Source: Alphaproteobacteria bacterium (lineage in GTDB: Bacteria > Pseudomonadota > Alphaproteobacteria > RF32 > CAG-239). From it: a DNA stretch of 64,000 bases. Shown piece after piece: positions 35,342 to 43,782 of the stretch (the stretch's first letter is position 1; each line of letters begins with the position of its first letter). Under the pieces are notes generated by a model, which ran no database searches, was not told the origin of the DNA, and saw nothing but the letters and a program-made list of their open reading frames with translations. The position numbers and the translations under genes were made by a program. Location: NCBI GenBank assembly GCA_017635595.1, contig JAGBLF010000031.1, positions 1 through 64,000 on the forward strand. Reading direction: 5' to 3'.

Positions 35342-35466
35342 ATGCTGACCGGCATACTTCCGTCTGCCGGCGGCTCCTTGTCGGACCAGCTTTTTCGCCG
35401 GCCCTCATCCGCCACCTCTGAAACAATAAAAAATACCACCGCGAGGGTGGTATTTTTTTATTGGTC
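35342..35466 (-). repeat. tRNA-Pro tail repeat, distal copy
   Basis: 125-bp segment identical to 35529-35653. It holds a GC-rich structured part, a terminator hairpin (ACCACC/GGTGGT with long A/T flanks) and the rc of the tRNA 3' terminus (GACCA). Beyond it, 35467-35485 still resembles tRNA-Pro (CTGGATT). Confidence 0.85.
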
Positions 35467-35528
35467 AACATTCCTGGATTGACTTGATTTTTTTCAAAAA
35501 TCTGCGTCACTGCGTTGCCTGTCAGCTA

Positions 35529-35653
35529 ATGCTGACCGGCATACTTCCGTCTGCCGGCGGCTCCTTGTCGGACCAGCTTTTTCGCCGGCCCTCATCCGCC
35601 ACCTCTGAAACAATAAAAAATACCACCGCGAGGGTGGTATTTTTTTATTGGTC
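35529..35653 (-). repeat. tRNA-Pro tail repeat, proximal copy
   Basis: Second exact copy of the 125-bp repeat. Its last 5 bp are the CCA end, discriminator and first acceptor base of the functional tRNA-Pro; the hairpin just before is that gene's terminator. Copies are 187 bp apart start to start. The 62 bp between them carry no gene. Confidence 0.85.
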
Positions 35654-35725
35654 GGAGTGACTGGATTCGGACCAGCGACTTCTACGTCCCGAACGTAGCG
35701 CTCTACCAGGCTGAGCTACACTCCG
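35649..35725 (-). tRNA. tRNA-Pro (anticodon CGG)
   Basis: Minus strand: acceptor CGGAGTG/CACTCCG, D-arm AGCTCAGCCTGGTAGAGC, anticodon stem CTACG/CGTAG around TTCGGGA (CGG), T-loop GTCCGAATCC, encoded CCA at 35651-35649. Confidence 0.96.
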
Positions 35726-35793
35726 TATGTGCAAAATATCTTTTAATACAAAAAAATATTATTGCAACAAAAAAATGATATTTTTTTCAAATT

Positions 35794-36726
35794 TTATTCG
35801 TTTTCTTTATTTTCTTCTGCATTTTCAGTACCTTCTGAAACACCATCCGAAACCGCATCTTCGCTTTCTTCATCGAGTTGAACGTGCAGAACTTCAAATT
35901 TTTCTCGTGCTTTTTCTTGCAAGTCTCTTAATTTATGGAATTGTTCACGCTGTTCCTCGGTTAATATCGCCTCAAAATCGTTTAAGCTCTTAGCTTCAAG
36001 TTCGCGTGCTTGGGAACGCAACAAATAAATACTTTTCAATAATTGCTCGATTTTAAGGCGGCTGTCATTGCTTATGTATTTTGCCATATCCAGTTGTTCA
36101 ACCGAAAGATTCATATTTTTAATATAAAAACTGATTTCTTCTTCATATTCTTCTTTGGTTTTATTGTCTTCTTCGTCTTGAGGAACGGCATTTTCCTTTT
36201 TTTCTTCAGCTTCCTGCGGTTTTTCTTCTGCCGAAATTTCGACAGGTTTCTCGCTTATTTCCGATTCCGGCTCAGGACTTTCTTCTTCGGTGATTTGATT
36301 CGTTTCCGTTGCGGCTGTTTCTGCTTCTGCAGGTTTGCGTTCCGATAAGGATAGGTTATCATCAGAGGTGTCGATCAATGGTTCTTCTTGCGGTGCATCA
36401 CCGGCGGCATTGTCATCCGTGATAACTTCATTCTGAATGGTATCACTGCCCGATATATTATTCGGAATTAATTCTTCCGGCATATTGTCTGTATTTTCAA
36501 ACGTCGAAAGTTCAGAATCTGCGGACGTGTCTTTTGCTTCTTCAAAAAATTCTTCAATTTCAAATTCGGTTTTGTCACTGTTTTGAAAATCACGCGCACT
36601 GTCGGCCGGTATTTCTTCTTCTATGATTACTGTCTCGTCATCTAAACCGAAATCAGAGGAATCTTCAGCAGCGGCCGGTTGATTCCATATTAAAAAACTT
36701 CCCAATGCAATATATAAAAATTTCAT
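35794..36726 (-). CDS. acidic periplasmic protein with Spy/CpxP-like C-terminus
   Basis: 310 aa. Signal peptide at 1-20 (MKFLYIALGSFLIWN, cleavage near AAA/ED). Residues 21-205 are low-complexity, very rich in Glu and Asp with Thr, Ala and Pro. The C-terminal 90 residues are helical and contain ILTEEQREQFHKLRDLQ, an LTxxQ-type repeat of the Spy/CpxP chaperone family. A periplasmic chaperone or metal-binding stress protein is inferred. ATG 36726 follows AAGGAAAG; an upstream start at 36777 has none. The next gene upstream on the same strand is another LTxxQ protein 79 bp away. Confidence 0.65.
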   Translation of the reverse strand: MKFLYIALGSFLIWNQPAAAEDSSDFGLDDETVIIEEEIPADSARDFQNSDKTEFEIEEFFEEAKDTSADSELSTFENTDNMPEELIPNNISGSDTIQNEVITDDNAAGDAPQEEPLIDTSDDNLSLSERKPAEAETAATETNQITEEESPEPESEISEKPVEISAEEKPQEAEEKKENAVPQDEEDNKTKEEYEEEISFYIKNMNLSVEQLDMAKYISNDSRLKIEQLLKSIYLLRSQARELEAKSLNDFEAILTEEQREQFHKLRDLQEKAREKFEVLHVQLDEESEDAVSDGVSEGTENAEENKENE

Positions 36727-36805
36727 ATCAGTCTTTCCTTTTGTTTTTTTGTAAGTGTAATCAAACAATTTATACAAAGCAAGCTTGTTGTTGATTTATA
36801 CGTCT

Positions 36806-37273
36806 TTAAAATTGCGGCATTCTTTTGCGCGACGGCCGCGGGCCATCCGGTTTTAAACCTTGATGTTGTTGCATTTTACGTTGTTCTTTATCAAATTTGA
36901 TTTGTTGTTGCTCGGTCAGAATTTCACGGATTTTTAAGTCATCCTGTTTGTATATTTCGACAATTTTTTTATGTGCCTGTTCAATTTGCTTTTGTAATTG
37001 CTCAATATCCGATTGGCTTTCCGTATAAATGTTTTGTACCTGTTGAGCCTGTTCGTTTGTCAGACTTAATTTCTTAATCCAATTTATACGTGTCGGGTGT
37101 TTTTTAGGAAATTTAGGCGATTCAATGTTTTGTTTGGCCGGCGGACGTTTAGCGCCCATACCTGTTGTCTGCGCACTGTTTATGTTAAGACCTTTGGAGG
37201 CAACAGCCTGATTTGCAGTCATTAACATTTCTAAAAAGCATATTAAAGCGATTAGACGGAAAAATGTCTTCAT
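36806..37273 (-). CDS. Spy/CpxP-family (LTxxQ) periplasmic protein
   Basis: 155 aa with a signal peptide (about 1-25, ends AVA/SKG). A Lys/Pro-rich linker is followed by a helical domain with two LTxxQ motifs: LSLTNEQAQQVQ (about 71-82) and ILTEQQQIKF (about 118-127). This pattern is that of Spy/CpxP/CnrX periplasmic chaperones and metal sensors. Very basic C-terminus. GAGGAGA precedes the ATG. Probably co-transcribed with the acidic LTxxQ gene downstream, giving a pair of opposite charge. Confidence 0.8.
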   Translation of the reverse strand: MKTFFRLIALICFLEMLMTANQAVASKGLNINSAQTTGMGAKRPPAKQNIESPKFPKKHPTRINWIKKLSLTNEQAQQVQNIYTESQSDIEQLQKQIEQAHKKIVEIYKQDDLKIREILTEQQQIKFDKEQRKMQQHQGLKPDGPRPSRKRMPQF

Positions 37274-37397
37274 TTCTTTTCTCCTCGTGGATTATGGAAT
37301 GAATATACAACATTTAGATTAATTTTCTATATATTTTTCAAATAATTTTATTGCATAAGGTTTATTTTTTTTATATTTTAAGTGCAAAGGAGAGGAT

Positions 37398-38180
37398 ATG
37401 AGGCTGTTTTATTGCGGTGATATTGTTGCCAGACCGGGACGCGAAGTCGTATTAGAAAATATTTCGAAAATTAAAGAATTATATAAGCCGGATGTATTGT
37501 TGCTGAATGTCGAAAATGCAGCACACGGTTTTGGTGTAACCCCCGGTATTTGTCGAGAATTCCTATCTAAAGGGGCTGATGTTTTGGTTACCGGTAATCA
37601 TTTTTTGAACCAGCGGGAAATTGTCCCTTATTTAAATGAATGTAAGGTGATTGTTCGTCCGGCCAACATTCCGGCCGATAATCCCGGACGAGGTTTTGTT
37701 GTCCATGAATTGCCCGATGGTCGGAAAGTCTTGGTTATTCAGGTGCTGGGACGCTTATATATGGAAGCCGTTGACTGTCCGGTACAAGCTATTGAAAATA
37801 TCTTAAAATATTATAAGCTTGGACAAAATGTAGATGCCGTGTTTGTTGATATTCATGCCGAGGCTACTTCTGAAAAAATGTCCCTCGGTTATTATCTTGA
37901 CGGACGCGTTTCTTGTGTGGTCGGTACGCATACGCATGTTCCGACGGCCGATGCCGGAATTTTACCGCAAGGCACGGCATACATTACCGATGTCGGTATG
38001 TGCGGAAACTATAATTCTGTTTTGGGATTTGATAAAACCGCGCCTATTAACCGATTGCGCCGTATCTATAGCGCAGACAGATTAACTCCGGCTCAGGGAC
38101 GCGGAACTCTATACGGTGTATATCTCGAAACTGATGATAAAACCGGTTTGGCTGTCGATTTTAAGCAAATTAAAATATAA
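37398..38180 (+). CDS. YmdB-type metallophosphoesterase (TIGR00282)
   Basis: 260-aa dinuclear-metal phosphodiesterase of the YmdB family; the Bacillus homologue hydrolyses 2',3'-cyclic nucleotides. Metal motifs: FYCGDIVARPGR (Asp8), NVENAAHG (Glu39-like position), VTGNHFLNQ and DIHAEATSEK, GTHTHVPTAD. Length is typical. AAAGGAGAG gives a strong ribosome binding site. Tail-to-tail with the pilin-like gene at 38183, two bases between stops. Confidence 0.9.
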   Translation: MRLFYCGDIVARPGREVVLENISKIKELYKPDVLLLNVENAAHGFGVTPGICREFLSKGADVLVTGNHFLNQREIVPYLNECKVIVRPANIPADNPGRGFVVHELPDGRKVLVIQVLGRLYMEAVDCPVQAIENILKYYKLGQNVDAVFVDIHAEATSEKMSLGYYLDGRVSCVVGTHTHVPTADAGILPQGTAYITDVGMCGNYNSVLGFDKTAPINRLRRIYSADRLTPAQGRGTLYGVYLETDDKTGLAVDFKQIKI

Positions 38181-38182
38181 AA

Positions 38183-38827
38183 TTAATAAAGCTTAAAAGT
38201 CAGAGAACAGGAGTTATTGTAACAACGGCAGGCCGTCAGAGCATGCTCTTCGGGCATCGGAATGCTGATATTCCGACCATCGGTACACGCAACCGTATAG
38301 ACATCACGGACTGCTGTACCGTCACAACCTTTGTACATGGTATCAAAGTCCAGTTGATTTGAGGTTTTGGCGGCCATAACGCCAAGAACTTTTGCCGACT
38401 TAATTTTAGTCCAATCATACGTTGCTAACTCCAAACAGCGTTCCATATCTAGGTTTACATATGAAAGTATAAGGGCATCGTCACGATAGCTTTTATAATC
38501 CGAAAATCCGGGATAAACAATAAAATAGCCGCCTAATTCAAACTCAATATTATTGTCGTCATGAAAAATAAGCCTTTTATCAAACTGGTCTTTATACTCT
38601 TTTCTGATAACAGCATTGTGTATACCGGTATAACGTAAATGATTTTTTGGGTATTGTGTCAAGACATCTATAAAATCTTCTATCAGCTTGATATGCTGAT
38701 AAATCCAGTATTTGTGTTTGATGATCGGAGTATAATGAAAGCCGGCGACAGTAATGGCTGTAGCAACCAAAAACTGAATCGAAAATAAAATGTATTTGTT
38801 CTTAAAATAATCTAAAAGCTGTTTCAT
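38183..38827 (-). CDS. pilin-like protein lacking the prepilin signature
   Basis: 214 aa. The C-terminal half aligns with the prepilin encoded just upstream: MERCLELATYDW matches EDACVALSSHNW, YKGCDG matches YQNCDG, and CRCYNNSCSLTFKLY matches CNCANDTCAIMFKYF. The N-terminus is instead KNKYILFSIQFLVATAITV, a plain transmembrane helix without the G/R-S-M-x-E cleavage site. It might be an unprocessed partner or minor component of the same fibre. It lies 8 bp after the prepilin gene, and both follow ctrA. Confidence 0.7.
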   Translation of the reverse strand: MKQLLDYFKNKYILFSIQFLVATAITVAGFHYTPIIKHKYWIYQHIKLIEDFIDVLTQYPKNHLRYTGIHNAVIRKEYKDQFDKRLIFHDDNNIEFELGGYFIVYPGFSDYKSYRDDALILSYVNLDMERCLELATYDWTKIKSAKVLGVMAAKTSNQLDFDTMYKGCDGTAVRDVYTVACTDGRNISIPMPEEHALTACRCYNNSCSLTFKLY

Positions 38828-38835
38828 TGTGTTTC

Positions 38836-39492
38836 TCAGAAATATTTAAACATTATGGCACACGTATCATTAGCACAATTACAAACATTTGCCGCAATTG
38901 AAACCGAAAGCGGTACGGAATATGTCGAGCCGTTTGAACAAGCTGCTAATTTGCTGCCCGATTTGCTGCCGTCACAGTTTTGATAAATCAAAGATGCAAC
39001 CGAACTCAGCTGAGTTTCGGCCGGCACAATGCCTATGCCGATAAGGTTGGTGTTTTTACCGCCGGCCCAATTATGTGAGCTGAGTGCCACACAGGCATCT
39101 TCCGGTAAATCGGTGTAGCTTATGGTAAAAGCCTGTTTATCGACAGCACCGGCGGCCGGCAAATCATCCGGAGCTAAAAACGCGGCTGCTTCTATGATAA
39201 TTTTGCCGCCGAAGGGATTTACCAAATTTGAACCGCTTGCTTCTCTGGCTTCGGACGGTATGGCATCAAATTTTATGGCGCTGGCATTGGATAAACCTTC
39301 GTATGATGCGGCTCCGGAGCCGACAGATATCAGTTTTGAAGATATTTGTTCAATTTGCTGAATAGCCTTGTTTATTTTATATTGCGCCATCATTTTGGAA
39401 TAGCCTGTTATCCCGCCGACCGACATCACGCCGACCACAGCCAATACACCAAGCATTTCTACCATGGAACGACCGTATTCGGAATTTTTCAT
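38836..39492 (-). CDS. type IV prepilin-like protein downstream of ctrA
   Basis: 218 aa. The prepilin site YG/RSMVEML has Glu at +5 and Arg at +1, with helix GVLAVVGVMSVGGITGY. The globular part contains DACVALSSHNW and ends with Cys-x-Cys and CAIMFKYF. The gene starts 30 bp after the ctrA stop on the same strand, so it may be read from the ctrA transcript. AAGGATTGAGG precedes the ATG. Pseudopilin of a type II secretion or competence system is an alternative to a true pilin. Confidence 0.8.
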   Translation of the reverse strand: MKNSEYGRSMVEMLGVLAVVGVMSVGGITGYSKMMAQYKINKAIQQIEQISSKLISVGSGAASYEGLSNASAIKFDAIPSEAREASGSNLVNPFGGKIIIEAAAFLAPDDLPAAGAVDKQAFTISYTDLPEDACVALSSHNWAGGKNTNLIGIGIVPAETQLSSVASLIYQNCDGSKSGSKLAACSNGSTYSVPLSVSIAANVCNCANDTCAIMFKYF

Positions 39493-39522
39493 AACCTCAA
39501 TCCTTATAATATCAGATACGTA

Positions 39523-40209
39523 CTAGTTTTTTTCGTCCGGATCGCGTAAAACATAACCGCGTCCCCAAACGGTTTCGATGTAGTTTTTGCCGCCGGAAGC
39601 CTTCTCGAGTTTTTTACGCAGTTTACAGATGAATACGTCAATAATCTTCAACTCCGGTTCATCTATTCCACCGTACAGATGGTTTAAGAATTGGTCTTTG
39701 TTAAGAGTTGCGCCTTTACGCAGCGATAACAGTTCCATAATGCCGTATTCTTTTCCCGTCAAATGCAAAGTTTTGCCACGGACGGTAACGGTTTGCGTAT
39801 CTAAATCAATTTCAACGTCGCCGGTGCGAATAATGGAGTTTGAATGGCCTTTGGAACGGCGAACAACCGCTTGAATACGAGCAAGTAATTCGGCTTTATC
39901 AAAAGGTTTGGCTAAATAGTCATCGGCGCCGTAACCCAAACCTTTAACTTTTTTATCAGGTTCAGACAGGCCGGAAAGAATTAATACCGGTGTGTTAACT
40001 TTTGAATTACGCAAATTCTTCAAAACTTCATAGCCATTCATGTCAGGCAACATCAAATCCAAAATGATAATGTCATAATCATATAACTTCGCAATATCCA
40101 ATCCGTCTTCACCGGAATCGGTCGCATCAACAACCATACCTTCTTTTTTTAGCATTGTTTCAATGCTTTGAGATACGGCGTAATCATCTTCAACTAAAAG
40201 AACTCGCAT
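39523..40209 (-). CDS. ctrA: cell-cycle response regulator CtrA
   Basis: 228-aa OmpR-type response regulator. The receiver domain (1-120) has the acidic pair Glu7/Asp8-Asp9, phosphoacceptor Asp51 in [14 protein letters not shown], Thr in TPVLILSG and Lys in AKPFDK. The C-terminal winged helix (125-225) ends with [19 protein letters not shown] and [13 protein letters not shown], the near-invariant CtrA recognition region. CtrA is the alphaproteobacterial master regulator of cell-cycle, motility and pilus genes, binding TTAA-N7-TTAA. A perfect palindrome lies 72-91 bp upstream. Two pilin-like genes follow. Confidence 0.95.
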   Translation of the reverse strand: MRVLLVEDDYAVSQSIETMLKKEGMVVDATDSGEDGLDIAKLYDYDIIILDLMLPDMNGYEVLKNLRNSKVNTPVLILSGLSEPDKKVKGLGYGADDYLAKPFDKAELLARIQAVVRRSKGHSNSIIRTGDVEIDLDTQTVTVRGKTLHLTGKEYGIMELLSLRKGATLNKDQFLNHLYGGIDEPELKIIDVFICKLRKKLEKASGGKNYIETVWGRGYVLRDPDEKN

Positions 40210-40280
40210 CGCTTTCGCCTTTCATAATAAAAACTAACCAATGATGTAATTCTAAACGAAATATCTCAAATGGAAAGCAC

Positions 40281-40300
40281 TTGTTAATATTTATTAACAA
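40281..40300. promoter_or_regulatory. 20-bp palindrome upstream of ctrA
   Basis: TTGTTAATA-TT-TATTAACAA, 9-bp arms with a 2-bp centre, 72-91 bp before the ctrA start in the 292-bp space between ctrA and the dikinase gene. It contains TTAA twice but 6 bp apart, not the 7 of a CtrA box, so it may bind another dimeric regulator. The rest of the space is AT-rich with no gene. Confidence 0.45.
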
Positions 40301-40501
40301 CATAGTAAATTTATTTTTTAGTAATGATTTTTTTCGGCTGTCGGCTTGTTATCGTGTCATTCGCAAAGCAGTTGAGCAATGTTTGCGCTTGGTTTTAATT
40401 GTTTAAGTCATGTCAGCATTTCTGTTGATTACAAAATGGACGTGCGGTAAAATTCAATTGATTTCATAAAATTATGCATTATAGTATTAACAGGAGGGAT
40501 T

Positions 40502-42850
40502 ATGTTAAAAACATTCAGACAAATCACCGCAAAAGACAGGTTTGCTGCCGGTGGAAAAGCATATTCTTTGGGACGGATGATTAAACATTTTCCCATACCG
40601 AACGGATTTGTTGTTTTAGCGGATACGTTTGATGCCTTTTTGCATGAAAATCAACTAAGAAGCAAAATCAATAAGATTATTGCCGGCAATGATGATTGTT
40701 TTATCAAATCAAAACAAATCAAAGAATTAATCGTTTCCTCTCCCGTAAATGAAGCGGTTGTTCTCGATATTATGAAACATTTCGCGCGATTGAAGTGTTC
40801 TTATGTATCCGTTCGTTCTTCGGCAGCCTGCGAAGATGCCGCCGATAAGGCATGGGCCGGACAATTGGATACTTTTTTGAATACCGATAAAGCACATTTG
40901 GCGGAAAACATTAAGCTTTGCTGGGCTTCGCTTTTTTCGGAACGGGCCATAGCGTATGGTGGTGATATTTTGAAAAATACCTCAATAGCTGTTGTTGTAC
41001 AACAAATGGTTTTTGCCGATACGGCAGGTGTTGCTTTTTCGGTTAATCCGCTTAATCAAAATATCAATGAAATACTTATCAATGCTGTCTACGGTTTAGG
41101 AGAAGCAATTGTTTCGGGCGAAATTACACCTGATCAATATACCGTACATAAAACCGGACGCCTCTTAAATCGGGTACAAGAGCCGCAATCGCATGGATTG
41201 TATCAAAAGAGGGGAATGCTTGTTTGGTGCAATATTCCGCAGTATAAGCAAAACAAACCAAAACTTTCATTAAAAACGCTTTTTGAACTTTGCGGCATTA
41301 TAACCAAAATCGAAAAATTTTATAATTTTCCGGTTGATGTGGAATTTGCCGTCAAAAATCAAAAAATTTATATTTTACAGGCACGGCCGATAACAACGTT
41401 TGAAAATATCTCAAAAGATTATCGTGTACCGAAAGTTTTTGAACGCCCGAGTATTCCGTTGTTTACGCAAGACGGCTTTGAAGGCTTAATGGGCCATACC
41501 AAACTTATTGAAAAATATTTTAAATATCCGTATGTCGCGGATTTGGATGTGGCGGCTTATGCCGAGCGACATTTGTGTTACTCGCAAAAGTTTACCATGG
41601 AATGTCGTGATGCGTATTTTTGGGCTTATAAAAATCAAAACTTTTCGGCGCTTTTTAAAATAGGACGGATTTGCCGATGTAATTATCGTTTTTATCAAAA
41701 ATCATTTGCGCGATATGCTCAAAAGATTCCTTCTCCGCAAGAGCTGGAAAATATGCTTAACGGTATATGTCACCGTATGCTTTTTGAAATGGTTTTTGTC
41801 GATATGCTGATGGATTTATCGGATATAGTATCCGAAGATCTATTGGATTTAATCCAAAAGAAACAAATGCCCAATATTACCGAAAATCTGCTGATTTTAT
41901 CGGCAACCGAAGATTTAACCCGTATCGAATGTGAAAACCAGTCAATGCAAATTATCCTCGAAGCAGCCCGACAAACTGAAAATTGGCAGAAAAGTCCGAA
42001 AGTTAATATGCTTATTGACAAGCATTTGCAAGAATTTTCGGGGATTACGGTGCGCGCCATGCATGGTCAGTTTATGACTAAAGAAACGGTTGTTCATCGT
42101 CTGGAAGAAAATCTGCAATCCGGTAAAGATTTCTTTACCAAAAATATAGCAAATGATAAGAAAGCGGTGCAAAAAATCTTTAAGCAATACCATTTCAACT
42201 CCTTTGAAAGAGAATTTACGGCTTTTGTTAAAGAGGCTAATTTTTTGCGAACCCACATTTTGGATATGTACCATTGGCTCAGCGAAAAATTTATGCTGAT
42301 ATTTGATAAAATAGGTCAGCCTTATGGTTATAAAGGCTTTGATTTTCGCAATATGACACCAAATGAAATTATTTTATGGTATTACGGAAAAGGTAAATTT
42401 AAGTTAAGAGAAGATGATAAATGGTTGTGGTATCGTGTAGATGATGAACGCAAAGTCGTTGATACGCCTCAAGATATTAAAAGGGCTATGCAACAATATA
42501 TATTGCCGAGTAAGACAACGGATATTTCCGCCGATTATGTTAAAGGAACAACGGCTTATCCTGGAGTGGTTCGGGGTTGTGCCCGAATATTAAAAGACAT
42601 CGGTGACGTTAAAAAAGTATGTCGCGGCGACATAATCATCAGCCCGATGACTTGGCCTTCGGTTATTGTTGCCTTAGAAAAAGCGGCGGCATTTGTTACG
42701 GATGAAGGCGGTATTTTATGCCATGCCGCAATTTTGGCGCGTGAATTGAAAAAAACATGTGTTACCGGCACCAAAAATGCCACGAAAATGTTTAATGACG
42801 GAGATATGATAGAAGTTGACGGTGAAACGGGAACAGTTCGCAAACTGTGA
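40502..42850 (+). CDS. PEP-utilising dikinase of rifampin-phosphotransferase layout
   Basis: 782 aa. The N-terminal ATP-grasp domain (about 1-305) resembles PEP synthase: GGKAYSLGRMI, VSVRSSAACEDAADKAWAGQ, and VDVEFAVKNQKIYILQARPI. The C-terminal swivelling domain (about 700-782) carries the phosphohistidine at His741 in GGILCHAAILARE. The PEP/pyruvate TIM barrel that should end PEP synthase is missing; instead some 390 unrelated helical residues lie between the two domains. ATP domain, middle domain, His domain is the order in rifampin phosphotransferase, whose middle domain binds the acceptor. The acceptor here is unknown. Strong AGGAGG-like site before the ATG. Confidence 0.75.
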   Translation: MLKTFRQITAKDRFAAGGKAYSLGRMIKHFPIPNGFVVLADTFDAFLHENQLRSKINKIIAGNDDCFIKSKQIKELIVSSPVNEAVVLDIMKHFARLKCSYVSVRSSAACEDAADKAWAGQLDTFLNTDKAHLAENIKLCWASLFSERAIAYGGDILKNTSIAVVVQQMVFADTAGVAFSVNPLNQNINEILINAVYGLGEAIVSGEITPDQYTVHKTGRLLNRVQEPQSHGLYQKRGMLVWCNIPQYKQNKPKLSLKTLFELCGIITKIEKFYNFPVDVEFAVKNQKIYILQARPITTFENISKDYRVPKVFERPSIPLFTQDGFEGLMGHTKLIEKYFKYPYVADLDVAAYAERHLCYSQKFTMECRDAYFWAYKNQNFSALFKIGRICRCNYRFYQKSFARYAQKIPSPQELENMLNGICHRMLFEMVFVDMLMDLSDIVSEDLLDLIQKKQMPNITENLLILSATEDLTRIECENQSMQIILEAARQTENWQKSPKVNMLIDKHLQEFSGITVRAMHGQFMTKETVVHRLEENLQSGKDFFTKNIANDKKAVQKIFKQYHFNSFEREFTAFVKEANFLRTHILDMYHWLSEKFMLIFDKIGQPYGYKGFDFRNMTPNEIILWYYGKGKFKLREDDKWLWYRVDDERKVVDTPQDIKRAMQQYILPSKTTDISADYVKGTTAYPGVVRGCARILKDIGDVKKVCRGDIIISPMTWPSVIVALEKAAAFVTDEGGILCHAAILARELKKTCVTGTKNATKMFNDGDMIEVDGETGTVRKL

Positions 42851-42852
42851 GG

Positions 42853-43590
42853 TTATCTCTCATTTTGTGCGCGAGAATATATATTTTTCGCCTTTATCAT
42901 TTTTGCCTGTCTTTTGCGGATTTTCTTAAATTGATAGAGGTTTTGACTTTTTATAGGTACAATCTTTCTTAATTGACGAACGACGATACTCCAGTTTTCG
43001 CCGCTGATAAGCGTTATATTAGGGTGTTGTTTATTTAATGTTGTCTGCACGACTTCAGGCTTTTCCATGCCTGACGGTGTAAAACCGCATACCACTTTGG
43101 CGTGCGGTGACAGCTCGGCAATTCTTTCGGCCAACTCAATATCTTTTGATGTATCTCCCAATACCACAACAGTTGACGGACGATAACCTTTGTTGACGAT
43201 TGCTTCGGCATCTTTTGTCATAATATGATTAATGCGGATATGATTATCCTGAGAGGCCGCTTTTTGCAGTGAAACCTGTCTTTCTTTATCGGCAACACTG
43301 CTGGCTATGATATTTACACCTTGTATATCGCGTAGCAGACGTGCAACGGACGGGATGACGGTCCAACCGTATTCAACACCTTTTTGAAAAGGTTTCAACT
43401 TTTTATGCAGACAGCCGCTCGGATCAAGTTCTACGGCACCTTTGATAACCGTTGCATCCTCGGGAATAAAATCATCTTTAATATGATTCTTATCCGGGCC
43501 AAGGGCAAATAATGTGCCGGCAAAATCGACAACAACCAGAAGGTTGTCTTTTCTCAGGAGTCTTAATTTTTCCGATAATTCTTTTCGCAT
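42853..43590 (-). CDS. HAD-like protein with DxAGT motif
   Basis: 245 aa. HAD motif I is DFAGT (22-26): nucleophile Asp22 is kept but the usual second Asp is Ala24, as in phosphonoacetaldehyde hydrolases (D-x-AGT). Motif II may be the Ser in ASSVADK (about 96-102) and motif IV is VVVLGDTSKDIELA with Asp146 and Asp150. A basic C-terminal tail (from about 215) is unusual. No Lys equivalent to the phosphonatase Schiff-base residue can be assigned safely. The gene converges on the dikinase with 2 bp between stops, so functional linkage is possible but not shown. Confidence 0.65.
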   Translation of the reverse strand: MRKELSEKLRLLRKDNLLVVVDFAGTLFALGPDKNHIKDDFIPEDATVIKGAVELDPSGCLHKKLKPFQKGVEYGWTVIPSVARLLRDIQGVNIIASSVADKERQVSLQKAASQDNHIRINHIMTKDAEAIVNKGYRPSTVVVLGDTSKDIELAERIAELSPHAKVVCGFTPSGMEKPEVVQTTLNKQHPNITLISGENWSIVVRQLRKIVPIKSQNLYQFKKIRKRQAKMIKAKNIYSRAQNER

Positions 43591-43782
43591 GGCGTATTCC
43601 CCTTTAAAAAATTATAGCATATTATACGGATAAATCAAGCGATATGTGCTATGAAATGATGCCGGATTTTTATTTTTCAGTTCTCAAGGATTCCTTGTCC
43701 GAAAGAAGCATTTAAGAAGTTGACCGGTCATATTTTTATGTTTATTATAAGCCATAAGTAATCTGGTACATAAGAGGAAGAA

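Noticed and set aside
36043-36348. Phe-rich 101-aa plus-strand frame
   Set aside because: It is the antisense of the Glu/Asp-rich low-complexity part of the minus-strand periplasmic protein gene.
40281-40300. Canonical CtrA box at the ctrA promoter
   Set aside because: Half-site spacing is 6, not 7; listed only as a palindrome.
42720-42760. Unusual Cys before the phosphohistidine in the dikinase
   Set aside because: CHAAI is also the normal sequence in PEP synthases, so it is not an anomaly.
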